Shown here piece after piece: positions 27,259 to 36,201 of a stretch of DNA of 64,000 bases. The notes under the pieces are model-generated. The model saw only the letters and a program-made list of their open reading frames with translations, made no database searches and was not told where the DNA came from. The stretch is from JACMLX01 sp040384325. Its GTDB lineage: Bacteria > Gemmatimonadota > Gemmatimonadetes > Gemmatimonadales > Gemmatimonadaceae. Both the position numbers and the translations under genes were made by a program. Every line of letters begins with the position of its first letter. The first letter of the stretch is position 1. Location of the stretch: positions 558,001 to 622,000 of the forward strand of contig JAZKJL010000005.1 in assembly GCA_040384325.1 (NCBI GenBank). Direction: 5' to 3'.

Positions 27259-27330
27259 AGGCGCGAGCGGGAATCGAACCCGCGAATAACGGTTTTGCAG
27301 ACCGCTGCCTTACCACTTGGCTACCGCGCC
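27259..27330 (-). tRNA. tRNA-Cys (anticodon GCA)
   Basis: On the minus strand the acceptor arm GGCGCGG pairs with TCGCGCC, the anticodon loop is CTGCAAA with GCA, and the T loop TTCGATT sits between GCGGG and CCCGC. The length is 72 bases without an encoded CCA. No prophage or integrase sits at it. Confidence 0.95.
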
Positions 27331-27476
27331 GGTGCCGCCATCGTCATGACGACGGACCCCAAAGGTCGTCCCGGCGAGCCCGTGCGACAAGGGCACCGAA
27401 CACGTCGCGTGCGATATCCTTCGCTGCCGCACGATGCCGCACGTTCGTCCCTCATGTCACTGCGCGATCGGTCCTG

Positions 27477-28154
27477 ATGCCGCCGAAGAGCATGCTTCTC
27501 GCCGTTGCCGGCATGGTCGGCACCGGCAAAACCACGCTCACGCGTGCGCTCGCCCGACGCTTCGGCCTGCAGATGGCACTCGAATCGGTGGACGACGAAA
27601 ATCCGTGGCTCACGCCGTACTACGGTCCCGGTCCAGCGGCGCAGCAGGAATACGCCCTGCGATTGCAGCTGCACTTCCTCGCCACGCGCTTCAATTCCAT
27701 GCGCCGCATGCGCGCAGCCGGTGGCGGCTGGATCCTCGATCGCACCTGGTACGAGGACGCGGAGATCTTCGCGCAGGGGTTGGCCGAGTCGGGCGTGATG
27801 TCGGTGCACGAATTCGAGCTCTATCAGCGACTGTACGCCGAACTGCTCACCGGGCCCGCCGCCAAGCCCCCTCGCCTGCTGATCTACCTCCACGGCTCGC
27901 TCGACCTCGTGGTGGCGCGTATCGGGCAGCGCGGCCGCGACGCTGAACGGGACATGCCGCCCAGCTACTGGAAGGGCCTGCACGCCCGCTACGCCACCTG
28001 GATCGACCAGTTCCGCCGCTGCCCCGTCCTGCGCCTCGACATCAGCGACTACGACCTGCTGCGCGATCCCGCCGCGATCGAGGAGATCGCCGGCGTGGTC
28101 CGCCGCCGGCTGGAGCCCGAGATCCCGCAGACCGAGCTCTGGCCGGTAGCCTGA
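27477..28154 (+). CDS. Deoxynucleoside kinase
   Basis: A 225-residue dNK-family kinase that phosphorylates deoxynucleosides for salvage. The P-loop is GMVGTGKTT, LESVDDENPWL holds the substrate-binding Glu, DRTWYEDAEIFA is the DRx motif, and IGQRGRDAERDM is the LID arginine cluster. ATG 27477 is chosen because the longer frame runs through the tRNA region. It is transcribed alone, upstream of glnN. Confidence 0.92.
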   Translation: MPPKSMLLAVAGMVGTGKTTLTRALARRFGLQMALESVDDENPWLTPYYGPGPAAQQEYALRLQLHFLATRFNSMRRMRAAGGGWILDRTWYEDAEIFAQGLAESGVMSVHEFELYQRLYAELLTGPAAKPPRLLIYLHGSLDLVVARIGQRGRDAERDMPPSYWKGLHARYATWIDQFRRCPVLRLDISDYDLLRDPAAIEEIAGVVRRRLEPEIPQTELWPVA

Positions 28155-28354
28155 GGCCGGCCCCGGCCTTCCAAGCCAGGCTCGACCATACGAGATTTGT
28201 ACCGTTTCTGCACGCCAGAACCTCCGGAAGCCGGTCGGGGCGGGCAGAAATCGGCGACCTGACCGATTACTTTTGCAGTTCTGGCACAAATCGGCGCGCA
28301 GCACGCTCGCACCGCTCCACATAGCATCCGGCCTTCTCTCTCCCCGTTCGCATC

Positions 28355-30568
28355 ATGCCCTCGTCGAACACGCCGCGTACGTCTGCCCTTCGGGCCATTG
28401 CCACTCGCCCCACCCAGACCGAGAACGCCGGCCTCCCGCCGCGCTCGTCCGAATACTTCGGCAGCCTGACCTTCGGCGCCCGGCAGATGCGCGCCAAGCT
28501 GCCGCCCGATGTCTACGCCAAGCTCTCCGCCTCCATCCGGCTCGGAAAGAAGCTCGACACCGACATCGCCCCCGTCGTCGCGCAGACCATCAAGGAATGG
28601 GCGATGGCCCTCGGCGTTACCCATTTCACGCACTGGTTCCAGCCGCAGACCGGCCTGACCGCCGAAAAGCACGACGCATTCCTGAGCTTCGATGAGAACA
28701 TGACGCCGCTGGAGACCTTCTCCGCCGCGCAGCTCATCCAGTCCGAACCCGACGCCTCCAGCTTCCCGTCCGGCGGCCTGCGCGCCACCTGGGAAGCCCG
28801 CGGCTACACCGCCTGGAACCCCGCCAGCCCCGTCTTCATCATCGAGACCGCCGGCGTCAAGACGCTCTGCGTGCCCTCCGTCTTCATCGGCTACAACGGT
28901 GAAGCGCTCGATGAGATGACGCCGCTCCTCCGCAGCACCGACGTGCTTTCGCAGAAGGCGATGGAGCTGCTCGAAGTGCTCGGCGACAAGGGCGTGCAGC
29001 GCGTCTACACCACCATGGGCACCGAGCAGGAATACTTCCTGATCGATCGCGCCTTCTTCGCCATGCGCCCCGACCTCGTCATGGGCGGACGCTCGCTCGT
29101 CGGCGCGCCGCCGCCGCGCGGCCAGCAGCTCGAGGACCACTACTTCGGTGGCATCCCCGAGCGCGTGCAGGCCTGTATCGCCGAAGTGGAACACGAGCTG
29201 TACAAGCTCGGCGTGCCGATCACCACGCGGCACAACGAAGTCGCCCCGTGCCAGTTCGAGATGGCGCCGCACTACGAAGAGACCGACGTCGCCGTCGATC
29301 ACAACCAGATGGTGATGTCGGTGCTGCGGAAGGTCGCGCTGCGCCACGGCCTGCAGGCGCTGCTGCACGAGAAGCCGTTCGCCGGCATCAACGGCTCGGG
29401 CAAGCACTGCAACTGGTCCATGGCCATCGCCGCCAGCAACCCGGAACTGAACGGCTTCAACCTGCTCAAGCCCGGCAAGACGCCGCACCAGAACGTGCGC
29501 TTCCTGCTGTTCCTTGCCGCCGTCCAGAAGGCGGTGCACAAGCACGCCGGCCTGCTCCGCGCCGGCATCGCCACCAGCGGCAACGAACACCGCCTCGGCG
29601 CCAACGAAGCACCGCCGGCGATCATCTCGATCTTCATGGGTGAGACGCTCACCAAGGTGATCGACGAGATCGCGGAAGGCCGCACCGGTGGCAAGACCGC
29701 CGCCCAGCGCATGCTGGATCTCGGCGTCGCCAAGCTGCCGGAAGTCGCGCAGGACAACACCGATCGCAACCGCACCTCGCCGTTCGCCTTCACCGGCATG
29801 AAGTTCGAGTTCCGCGCCGTCGGCTCATCGCAGTCCATCGCCTTCCCGGTGATGCTGCTCAACGCCGCCGCCGCCGAAGCCATCGCCGAACTCACCGAGA
29901 AGCTGCGTCAGCTGATCAAGGACGGCACGCCGGTGGATGACGCGGTGCTGAACGTGGTCAGCGAGGCATTCCGCGAGACGAAGGCCGTGCGCTTCGAAGG
30001 CAACGGCTACTCGGCCGAGTGGGTGGACGAGGCCGCGCGTCGCGGCCTGCCGAACTTCCGCAAGACGCCGGAAGCGCTCGAGCAGCTGATCACGGCGCAG
30101 TCGCGCGCCACGCTCACGGCACTCGGTATCCTCTCCGACGCCGAGCTCGAGAGCCGCTTCCACGTGCGCATGGAACGGTACGTGAAGGACGTGATGATCG
30201 AGTTGCTGACGCTGAAGGAGATCGTGGACACGCTCATCCTGCCCGCCGCCTTCGGCTACTACGGCGGTCTGGCACGCGCCGCGTCGCATGCGCACACCGC
30301 CGGAATCACGGTGGTGCCGCAGGTGGCCGAGGCGAATCACATCGGCACCATGATACAGGAACTCCAGACGCGCCGAGACGCGCTGGTGAGCGTCATCGAC
30401 CGCGCCGAGGGGCTGCATCACGACCCCACCGCCCAGGCGAAGCTGCTCACGGGTGAGGGCAGCGAGGCCGCGGCTGGCGTGCGCGACCGTTGCGATGCGC
30501 TCGAGCTGGTGGTGGCCGACGACCAGTGGCCGTTGCCGAAGTACCGCGAGATGCTTTTCCCGGTCTGA
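28355..30568 (+). CDS. glnN: Type III glutamine synthetase (GSIII)
   Basis: A 737-residue enzyme that makes glutamine from glutamate, ammonia and ATP as a dodecamer in the cytoplasm. The size and the motifs TTMGTEQEYFLIDR, RHNEVAPCQFEMAP and GINGSGKHCNWSMAI are those of GSIII, and the C-terminal region (PAAFGYYGGLARAASHA) is typical. It is transcribed alone after a 200-base leader. No GSI or GSII is in the window, so whether it is the main enzyme cannot be judged. Confidence 0.97.
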   Translation: MPSSNTPRTSALRAIATRPTQTENAGLPPRSSEYFGSLTFGARQMRAKLPPDVYAKLSASIRLGKKLDTDIAPVVAQTIKEWAMALGVTHFTHWFQPQTGLTAEKHDAFLSFDENMTPLETFSAAQLIQSEPDASSFPSGGLRATWEARGYTAWNPASPVFIIETAGVKTLCVPSVFIGYNGEALDEMTPLLRSTDVLSQKAMELLEVLGDKGVQRVYTTMGTEQEYFLIDRAFFAMRPDLVMGGRSLVGAPPPRGQQLEDHYFGGIPERVQACIAEVEHELYKLGVPITTRHNEVAPCQFEMAPHYEETDVAVDHNQMVMSVLRKVALRHGLQALLHEKPFAGINGSGKHCNWSMAIAASNPELNGFNLLKPGKTPHQNVRFLLFLAAVQKAVHKHAGLLRAGIATSGNEHRLGANEAPPAIISIFMGETLTKVIDEIAEGRTGGKTAAQRMLDLGVAKLPEVAQDNTDRNRTSPFAFTGMKFEFRAVGSSQSIAFPVMLLNAAAAEAIAELTEKLRQLIKDGTPVDDAVLNVVSEAFRETKAVRFEGNGYSAEWVDEAARRGLPNFRKTPEALEQLITAQSRATLTALGILSDAELESRFHVRMERYVKDVMIELLTLKEIVDTLILPAAFGYYGGLARAASHAHTAGITVVPQVAEANHIGTMIQELQTRRDALVSVIDRAEGLHHDPTAQAKLLTGEGSEAAAGVRDRCDALELVVADDQWPLPKYREMLFPV

Positions 30569-30709
30569 TCGACCGAGGTAGGACCGGCGAAATGGCGGGG
30601 TGCGCGTGGCGCGCCTCGCCCTTTCGTCGTTCGGCGCAGTCCGTGCAATGGCCGGTGGTGTCAGGCTGATAGCTTGATAAGAACACGTTCCCACCATCTG
30701 GCAGTATCC

Positions 30710-32350
30710 GTGACCACAGTCCTTCCCCGAATTCTCGCGCCGGCGTTCATCGCGGCAGCGGTCGCTGCCACCGCGCTGCCGGCGCAGCTTCGTCCCGACA
30801 CCAGTGAAGTCGTGCTGCTGCGCGGGGAGCATCCGTGGCTCTCGCAGGGCGGCCGGTTCACCGACGTGCAACGCATCGTGCGCGATGCGCGCACCGCCGA
30901 CTCGTCCGCCGGGCCGCGCTGGTCGGGTCGCGGCACGGCGCCGGCTTCGGTGTCCACCGCGGCATTGCGCCACGTGGTGCAGGACATCGAATCGTCGGTC
31001 GCCGACCGGGCCGACGCGCAGTTGCTGCTCGATAGCGCGTCACGCGTCGGCAACGCGCCGGCCCGCGCGCTCTTTGACCTCGGCGTGGACATCGCCATCG
31101 CACGGCACGCCTTCGTGCACCGACAGGGACGAGTGGACCCGTCACGGGTGCATGCCGAATGGTCGCTGCAACCCGAGGCGCTCGACTATGCGGCGTTGCG
31201 CGCCACCATTTCGGGTGGCGGAGACGTCACGGCAGCGTTCACCGCGCTCGAGCCGCAGACGCGCGCCTATCAGCTGCTGGTGCAGGCGTTGGCAGCGGTG
31301 CGTGCACAGGACGCGGATACCACCAACCGCCTGCCGGCGGCACCGAAGCGCGCCATCGCGTCGGGTGCGCGGTATGCCGATGCGCGTGCGCTGGCGCGCG
31401 TGCTGGTGCAACTGGGGGAACTGCCGGCGACGTTCAACGTCGCCGCGGTGCGCACCACCTACAGCAAGCCCCTCGCCGATGCCATCGGGCGCTGGCAGAA
31501 TCGCAAGCTGAAGAAAGGTCGCGTGCCAAGTACGCTGACCCCGGCCGTCTACGCGGAGTTGCTGCAGGAGTATCGTAGCCGCGGCGACCGCATCGCGATG
31601 GCCATCGAGCGCTGGCGCTGGCTGCCGCACCGCTTCTCCAACGACCCGCTGGTGGTGAACCTGCCCGAATACCGCCTGCACACCTACGGTCGGTTCCAGG
31701 GCGGCGCGTCCGACTCGCTGACGATGAACGTCGTGATCGGCCGCGCGGACTCCAACGCCACGCCGGTGTTCGCCGCCAACATGACGCAGGTGGTCTTCAG
31801 CCCCCTCTGGCATGTGCCGAAGTCCATCATGATCAACGAAATCCTCCCCGCCGCGACAGCCGACGCGGAGTACCTCGCCAAGCACAACTACGAGCTCACC
31901 ACCGGCAGCGGCAAGGTGCTCCCCACCACCGCGCGCAACATCGCGAAGATCGGCACCGGCGTGATGGTGCGGCAGAAGTCCGGCGACGACAACTCGCTCG
32001 GCAAGGTCAAGTTCCTCCTGCCCAACCCGTACGACATCTACCTCCACGACACGCCGTCACGCAGCCTCTTCTCGCGCAACCGCCGCGACTTCAGCCACGG
32101 CTGCGTGCGACTCGGCGACCCGATGGCGATGGCCCGCTACGTCCTCGCCAGCCAGCCCGCCTGGACCGACTCCAAGATCACCGAGGCGATGAATGCTGGC
32201 GTCGAACGCTACGTGCGCGTACCGAAGCCGATCCCGGTGCTGATCGTCTACCAGACCGCGGTCGCCGAGCCGGATGGCTCACTGCGGTACTACAACGACG
32301 TCTACGGCCACGACTCCACCCTCGCCACCGCGCTGACGAAGGGGCGGTGA
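30710..32350 (+). CDS. L,D-transpeptidase (YcbB/LdtD type)
   Basis: A 546-residue secreted cell-wall enzyme that forms 3-3 crosslinks or anchors proteins to peptidoglycan. GTG 30710 gives a clean signal peptide ending near LPAQ. A long linker with a peptidoglycan-binding-like region follows, then the YkuD domain with YDIYLHDTPSRSLF and the catalytic SHGCVRLGDP. The hydrophobic FAANMTQVVFSPLWHVP is the conserved strand of the YcbB type. It is monocistronic and followed by a hairpin. Confidence 0.9.
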   Translation: MTTVLPRILAPAFIAAAVAATALPAQLRPDTSEVVLLRGEHPWLSQGGRFTDVQRIVRDARTADSSAGPRWSGRGTAPASVSTAALRHVVQDIESSVADRADAQLLLDSASRVGNAPARALFDLGVDIAIARHAFVHRQGRVDPSRVHAEWSLQPEALDYAALRATISGGGDVTAAFTALEPQTRAYQLLVQALAAVRAQDADTTNRLPAAPKRAIASGARYADARALARVLVQLGELPATFNVAAVRTTYSKPLADAIGRWQNRKLKKGRVPSTLTPAVYAELLQEYRSRGDRIAMAIERWRWLPHRFSNDPLVVNLPEYRLHTYGRFQGGASDSLTMNVVIGRADSNATPVFAANMTQVVFSPLWHVPKSIMINEILPAATADAEYLAKHNYELTTGSGKVLPTTARNIAKIGTGVMVRQKSGDDNSLGKVKFLLPNPYDIYLHDTPSRSLFSRNRRDFSHGCVRLGDPMAMARYVLASQPAWTDSKITEAMNAGVERYVRVPKPIPVLIVYQTAVAEPDGSLRYYNDVYGHDSTLATALTKGR

Positions 32351-32420
32351 TCGCGGGCCGCCCAACATCTCAAAGCAGTTCAGTGACACGCAAGGCCGTA
32401 TCGCACGAACGCTGACAAGA

Positions 32421-32486
32421 CGCGGGGAGCGCAGAATGGTCGCGGAGTCCCCCGCGTCCTCCGCGCTCCCCGCGTGAACATTTTTT
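32421..32486 (+). terminator. Hairpin with T-run after the L,D-transpeptidase (dispersed repeat copy)
   Basis: The 12-base arms CGCGGGGAGCGC (32421-32432) and GCGCTCCCCGCG (32463-32474) are exact complements around a 30-base centre and are followed by TGAACA and six T residues. It contains the same 18-base string as the repeat at 27145. It probably ends the L,D-transpeptidase transcript, but the shared sequence shows it is also a mobile or copied element. Confidence 0.6.
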
Positions 32487-32530
32487 ACGGACTAACTCGC
32501 GCGATAGTACGACAGCCGTGCGAGTGTTCG

Positions 32531-33424
32531 TCAGAGCGAGATGTTGAGATCGTTCTTCTTCACCCGATACCCGCTCGGCAGCACGAACAGCGAGGCATCC
32601 GGCGCCTGCGTGGTGAGTGACGTGAGTTCGACGCTCGACCGCTTCGTGCCTTCGCCCGACTCGGTCACCGTCACGATCGCCTTCACCGGCACCCCCGTGA
32701 ACAGCGCCGCCCGCGCGCGCGACAGGTTCGCCTGGTGCGTCGCATCCTGCTGCGCCATCGCCGACGAGGCACGCATCATCAGCTCGACCACCGGGTTGCG
32801 CGGCACACCCGGGCCGATCGGCACCCAGTAATCGGTCACCACCCGGTGATGCTTCTCCTCGGCGTTCATGCCGAAGACGCCGATGCGCACGTTGTACTCC
32901 TCGATCATGCGGTACTGCTTCGTCGCCAGCCCGGCCACCTGTCCGCCGGCACCGATCTCGTTGGCCACGATGCCGGCATCGCGCACCTGCATCTGCACCA
33001 CGCTGCCGACCATGCCGAGCGCCTTGCCGATGATCTGCTCGAACGTGGAAAGCGGCATTTCGCTGATCTCGCGATCGTCGGGCTTTACCGTGCGCACCGT
33101 GTTGGTGGCGAAGTCCACCAGGATGTATTCGCCCTTGTCGCGACGGCCGCTGACATGGGCCGTCGTCGTCACACCCTGCCGATTGCGGCGACGGCGCTCG
33201 GACTTCGCATCCATGTCGATGCGCATCTGCTGACCTAGCCACGACACCGTACCGGCCGACACGTCGCCGTCGTCGTCGGTGCTGGTGAACTCGTAGCGGC
33301 CCGCCGGCAACGCACGCGGTGCGGCCGAGGCGGTGGCGGCCTGTGCGCGCTGCTGCGCGGGAAGGGCGGAACTGGACGCCACCAGTGTGGCGGCGGCGAG
33401 AACGTACGGAATGGAACGACGCAT
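32531..33424 (-). CDS. Secreted protein of unknown function
   Basis: A 297-residue exported protein: residues 1 to about 24 (MRRSIPYVLAAATLVASSSA, then LPAQQ) form a signal peptide. ATG 33424 is preceded by an excellent GAGGAGG site, which rules out the longer frame. The mature part is beta-rich (AGRYEFTSTDDDGDVSAGTV, VRTVKPDDREISEM) and looks like the DUF4412-type secreted sensor family, but I cannot confirm this. No catalytic motif is seen. Confidence 0.7.
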   Translation of the reverse strand: MRRSIPYVLAAATLVASSSALPAQQRAQAATASAAPRALPAGRYEFTSTDDDGDVSAGTVSWLGQQMRIDMDAKSERRRRNRQGVTTTAHVSGRRDKGEYILVDFATNTVRTVKPDDREISEMPLSTFEQIIGKALGMVGSVVQMQVRDAGIVANEIGAGGQVAGLATKQYRMIEEYNVRIGVFGMNAEEKHHRVVTDYWVPIGPGVPRNPVVELMMRASSAMAQQDATHQANLSRARAALFTGVPVKAIVTVTESGEGTKRSSVELTSLTTQAPDASLFVLPSGYRVKKNDLNISL

Positions 33425-33592
33425 GGGGTGCCTCCTCAGGCAGGAACCGACAGTGGCCATACGCCCCCCTCGCCCCACGGTTTCGCTCCCACCGACGGTC
33501 GGGCTCGATCCAGCGTCCCGCTCCGCCGCATCGACTCGCCCGCCCGCAGCCGTAGGAAGTCTGGCGAAGGGCGGTCGAGCCACGCGCCACGC

Positions 33593-34300
33593 TTACCGGT
33601 CCATGGCGAATGCGAACCGCTGCTGTACCACCATTCGCACCTTCTGTCCGCGAATCTCGGCCGGCAGGAATCGCATCCGCGGCAGCGTGACGCGCACCGC
33701 GGTGCCGAACGCCTCGTGCGACGTGTCGAGCACCCGGAACGACCCCGGCTCGGCTCGACCCAGCGTGTCCACCACGAACTGCACCAGCGCCTCACCTTCC
33801 ACACCCGAAGCCTTCAGCATCTCCGGATACGCGGGCCGCGCCGACGACGGCAGTGCGGCGGCGACCTTGTCGACCTGGAAGTCGAAGTGCGGCGCGTCAG
33901 CACCGGCGCTGGTGCCCGGAGCACCGTTCGGGTCGCCGTCGCCGCGTCCCCCCGGCGCGAGTGTGCCGGTGAAGTCGGCTGGGTCCGTGGCTGCCGCGCC
34001 CAGGTCCACCGGCGGGATGTCGATCGGGATCACCACCGGAGCGATCACCAACTGAAAGCCGTGGTACGACGTCGTGTTGTGCCGCGCGGTAGCCGGCTTG
34101 GCCTCGTGCATCGGCTTCGGCTCATCCGGTCGTGCCTCGTGCCGCACCACGACCTCGTCCGGCTTGGGCAGCGCGACCGCATCGCGGTGCGTGAACCGCA
34201 GTGCGGCCGCGGCCAGGACGACGTGGAGAACGATCGACACCGTGGTGCCGAGTGGCTTCCGCTGCGGTGCGGCCTGGGATTCCAGCAACTGGTTGAGCAT
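33593..34300 (-). CDS. TonB-like energy-transducing protein
   Basis: A 235-residue protein. One N-terminal membrane helix (VSIVLHVVLAAAALRF) is followed by a Pro/Glu-rich linker and a C-terminal TonB domain (RPAYPEMLKASGVEGEALVQFVV, then RFLPAEIRGQKVRM). TonB proteins couple the inner-membrane ion gradient to outer-membrane receptors, so the cell should be diderm. No ExbB/ExbD neighbours are present. Confidence 0.85.
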   Translation of the reverse strand: MLNQLLESQAAPQRKPLGTTVSIVLHVVLAAAALRFTHRDAVALPKPDEVVVRHEARPDEPKPMHEAKPATARHNTTSYHGFQLVIAPVVIPIDIPPVDLGAAATDPADFTGTLAPGGRGDGDPNGAPGTSAGADAPHFDFQVDKVAAALPSSARPAYPEMLKASGVEGEALVQFVVDTLGRAEPGSFRVLDTSHEAFGTAVRVTLPRMRFLPAEIRGQKVRMVVQQRFAFAMDR

Positions 34301-34588
34301 GTCGCCTGCCTCCGATCAACGTGGGTGATCTGTGCTGCCTCTCCCACGAGCATCGGTCCGCGACATTAGTGTCAGATGTGCGTCTTCGTTGCGACGTGCT
34401 TACGCGTGCATGACGATTTCGTGAAGCGTTGCGGGAGCATGAAGTCCTCATGGTGGGCTCATGAATGGCATGAGGTGCACCACACGCCGGCCATGGCTAA
34501 CTTGCATCGCACGTCGATCCCCGCGCCGCACACACTCGACGCATCATGCGTTCGCCGCGCAGAACCTCCCCAGCCACCACGCCTGCCG

Positions 34589-35155
34589 ATGAGTCACCGA
34601 CGCCGCTCGTTCGTCGTCACGCTTGCGCTGTTGCTTGCCTCGCGGGCACACGCACAGCAGGTGCCCGTCACCACGGTGCTGGTGGACAGTGCACCACACG
34701 GTCGCGGCACTGCGATCGCGATGACCGGCGCGTTGATCGTCGCCGGTGCAGCCGGTGCGCAGCTGCTGCACACACCGAAGGCGTGGCCGCGCACGTTCGA
34801 GGGATTCGGCAAGCGGGTCGCCGACCAGACCGGCTTCTACATCGCGCAGGCCGGAACCAGTCACCTCGTCAGCCGCGCCACCGGCTATCGCACCGACGAC
34901 ACACCGTGCACCGGCCAGTCACTGCTGCCCTGCGCCGTCGCTCGCACGTTCACCGCCCGCGATCGTCGCAACGTCCGTCGCGCCAACCTGCCGTTCCTCG
35001 CCAGCACCCTCGTCGCCACCGCCGCCTCGGTCACCTGGCGCCCCGAGCGCGAAACGCGCAGCCAGGCTCTCTCCTTCGTCGCCACCCGCGTCGGTGTCGT
35101 CTTCGCCGGCTTCATCGCCGAGCGCGCATTTCTGGAATGGAAGCGGCGCGACTGA
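34589..35155 (+). CDS. Exported or membrane hypothetical protein
   Basis: A 188-residue protein. ATG 34589 gives a signal peptide (MSHRRRSFVVTLALLLASRA, then HAQQ). Further hydrophobic segments (AIAMTGALIVAGAAGAQLL and RVGVVFAGFIAERAFL) suggest an envelope protein with two or more membrane passes, and a Cys pair (DTPCTGQSLLPCAVAR) could form a disulphide. I do not recognise the family. Confidence 0.6.
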   Translation: MSHRRRSFVVTLALLLASRAHAQQVPVTTVLVDSAPHGRGTAIAMTGALIVAGAAGAQLLHTPKAWPRTFEGFGKRVADQTGFYIAQAGTSHLVSRATGYRTDDTPCTGQSLLPCAVARTFTARDRRNVRRANLPFLASTLVATAASVTWRPERETRSQALSFVATRVGVVFAGFIAERAFLEWKRRD

Positions 35156-35338
35156 CAGCGTCACCGTCGAGCGAACGCTGACCACGACCGTGGTTGTGGC
35201 CGCGTCCTCGCCCAAGGCGCGGTGTCGGCGCTGATTGGTGCCGCATGACGTGGCCGCTCGGTCCGGTGATCGCCCCGAGACGCACGCGCTCAGCGCGACT
35301 TCGGGGCCGAGCACCTCAGGATGCGGCGCGCAGAGCGA

Positions 35339-36031
35339 TCAGGCGGGCCGTTGATCCGACGGGCCGACCCGGGCTGCTGCGACCACCTCGCAGAGTGCCC
35401 GAGCCACCTGCCACCGGGACTCGACCCGCATCCGCGCGAAGATCTGCTCCGCGTGATTACGCGCAGTGAACCGGCTGATGCCCAGTCGCGCCGCGATCTC
35501 TGGATTCGTGTGCCCCTCGGCGATCAGCAGCGCGACCTCTGCCTGTCGCTGGGTGAGCCCGCAGGCGTTCATGATCTGCTGTGGCGAAAGCAGCGACGTG
35601 TCCGGCGTCGGTGTCGGCTCCGGCGAAACGGCAGGCACCAAGGCCGCCGCCCGCTCCCGAATCACGCGTCGCCGCATCGCGTCCACCCGTGCCATCAGCT
35701 CCAGCGTGCGGAACGGCTTCGTGACGTAATCGTCCGCTCCAAGGCGGAACCCCTCCACCTTGTCCGAGTCGGAGTCGCGAGCGGATAGGATCAGCACGGG
35801 GCACCAGTGCCCCTCGGCGCGGAGACGCGACAGGAGGGCGAGGCCGTCGAGACCGGGAATGCCGAGATCGAGCACGATGATGTCGGGCGGCTCCACGCGC
35901 ACCATCGCGAGCGCCTGTCGCCCGTCGCTCGCCACGCTCGCCCGGTATCCCTCGCTTCGGAGGTTCGCCCGCAGCGCGTCGGCAAGGTCGTCATGGTCTT
36001 CGACGATCAGGATGCGCAGGCTCAGGCTCAC
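35339..36031 (-). CDS. Response regulator with LuxR-type HTH
   Basis: A 230-residue regulator. GTG 36031 opens directly on the receiver (RILIVEDHDDLADALR), with the phosphoacceptor Asp in IIVLDLGIPG and the conserved Lys in YVTKPF. The C-terminal GerE/LuxR HTH is LTQRQAEVALLIAEGHTNPEIAARLGI. The frame is open further upstream, but that part overlaps the operator. It is divergent from the histidine kinase, so the two form a two-component system. Whether it regulates its own promoter is inferred from the palindromes at 36120-36201. Confidence 0.9.
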   Translation of the reverse strand: MSLSLRILIVEDHDDLADALRANLRSEGYRASVASDGRQALAMVRVEPPDIIVLDLGIPGLDGLALLSRLRAEGHWCPVLILSARDSDSDKVEGFRLGADDYVTKPFRTLELMARVDAMRRRVIRERAAALVPAVSPEPTPTPDTSLLSPQQIMNACGLTQRQAEVALLIAEGHTNPEIAARLGISRFTARNHAEQIFARMRVESRWQVARALCEVVAAARVGPSDQRPA

Positions 36032-36119
36032 GGCGGTGATGGCGGTCGGGATGCGGGACGGAGTGGCGGGGGTGGTAGCCGGCGCAATCTGGACCAGCCG
36101 CTCGCCCCACGCATAGGTC

Positions 36120-36201
36120 AGTGTCCCATGTCCGCGATCGTCGCAAAGGAGCATGCTCGCGGCCTGCGGGAATGCCATGGGTGAGTGACCCATGGGACAC
36201 T
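36120..36201. promoter_or_regulatory. Palindromic operator in the divergent two-component promoter
   Basis: AGTGTCCCATG (36120-36130) is exactly reverse-complementary to CATGGGACACT (36191-36201), and a second perfect inverted repeat, CCATGGGT and ACCCATGG, lies at 36175-36182 and 36188-36195. The arrangement between two divergent regulatory genes suggests binding by the response regulator or by another dimeric repressor. It is seen directly in the sequence; the function is inferred. Confidence 0.65.

Noticed and set aside
27259..27330. tRNA-Cys as an island attachment site
   Set aside because: No partial tRNA repeat or integrase is seen near it, and the accessory region begins 14 kb away.
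28270..28310. Sigma-54 promoter before glnN
   Set aside because: TGGCAC is present, but the GC of the -12 element is one base off the required spacing.
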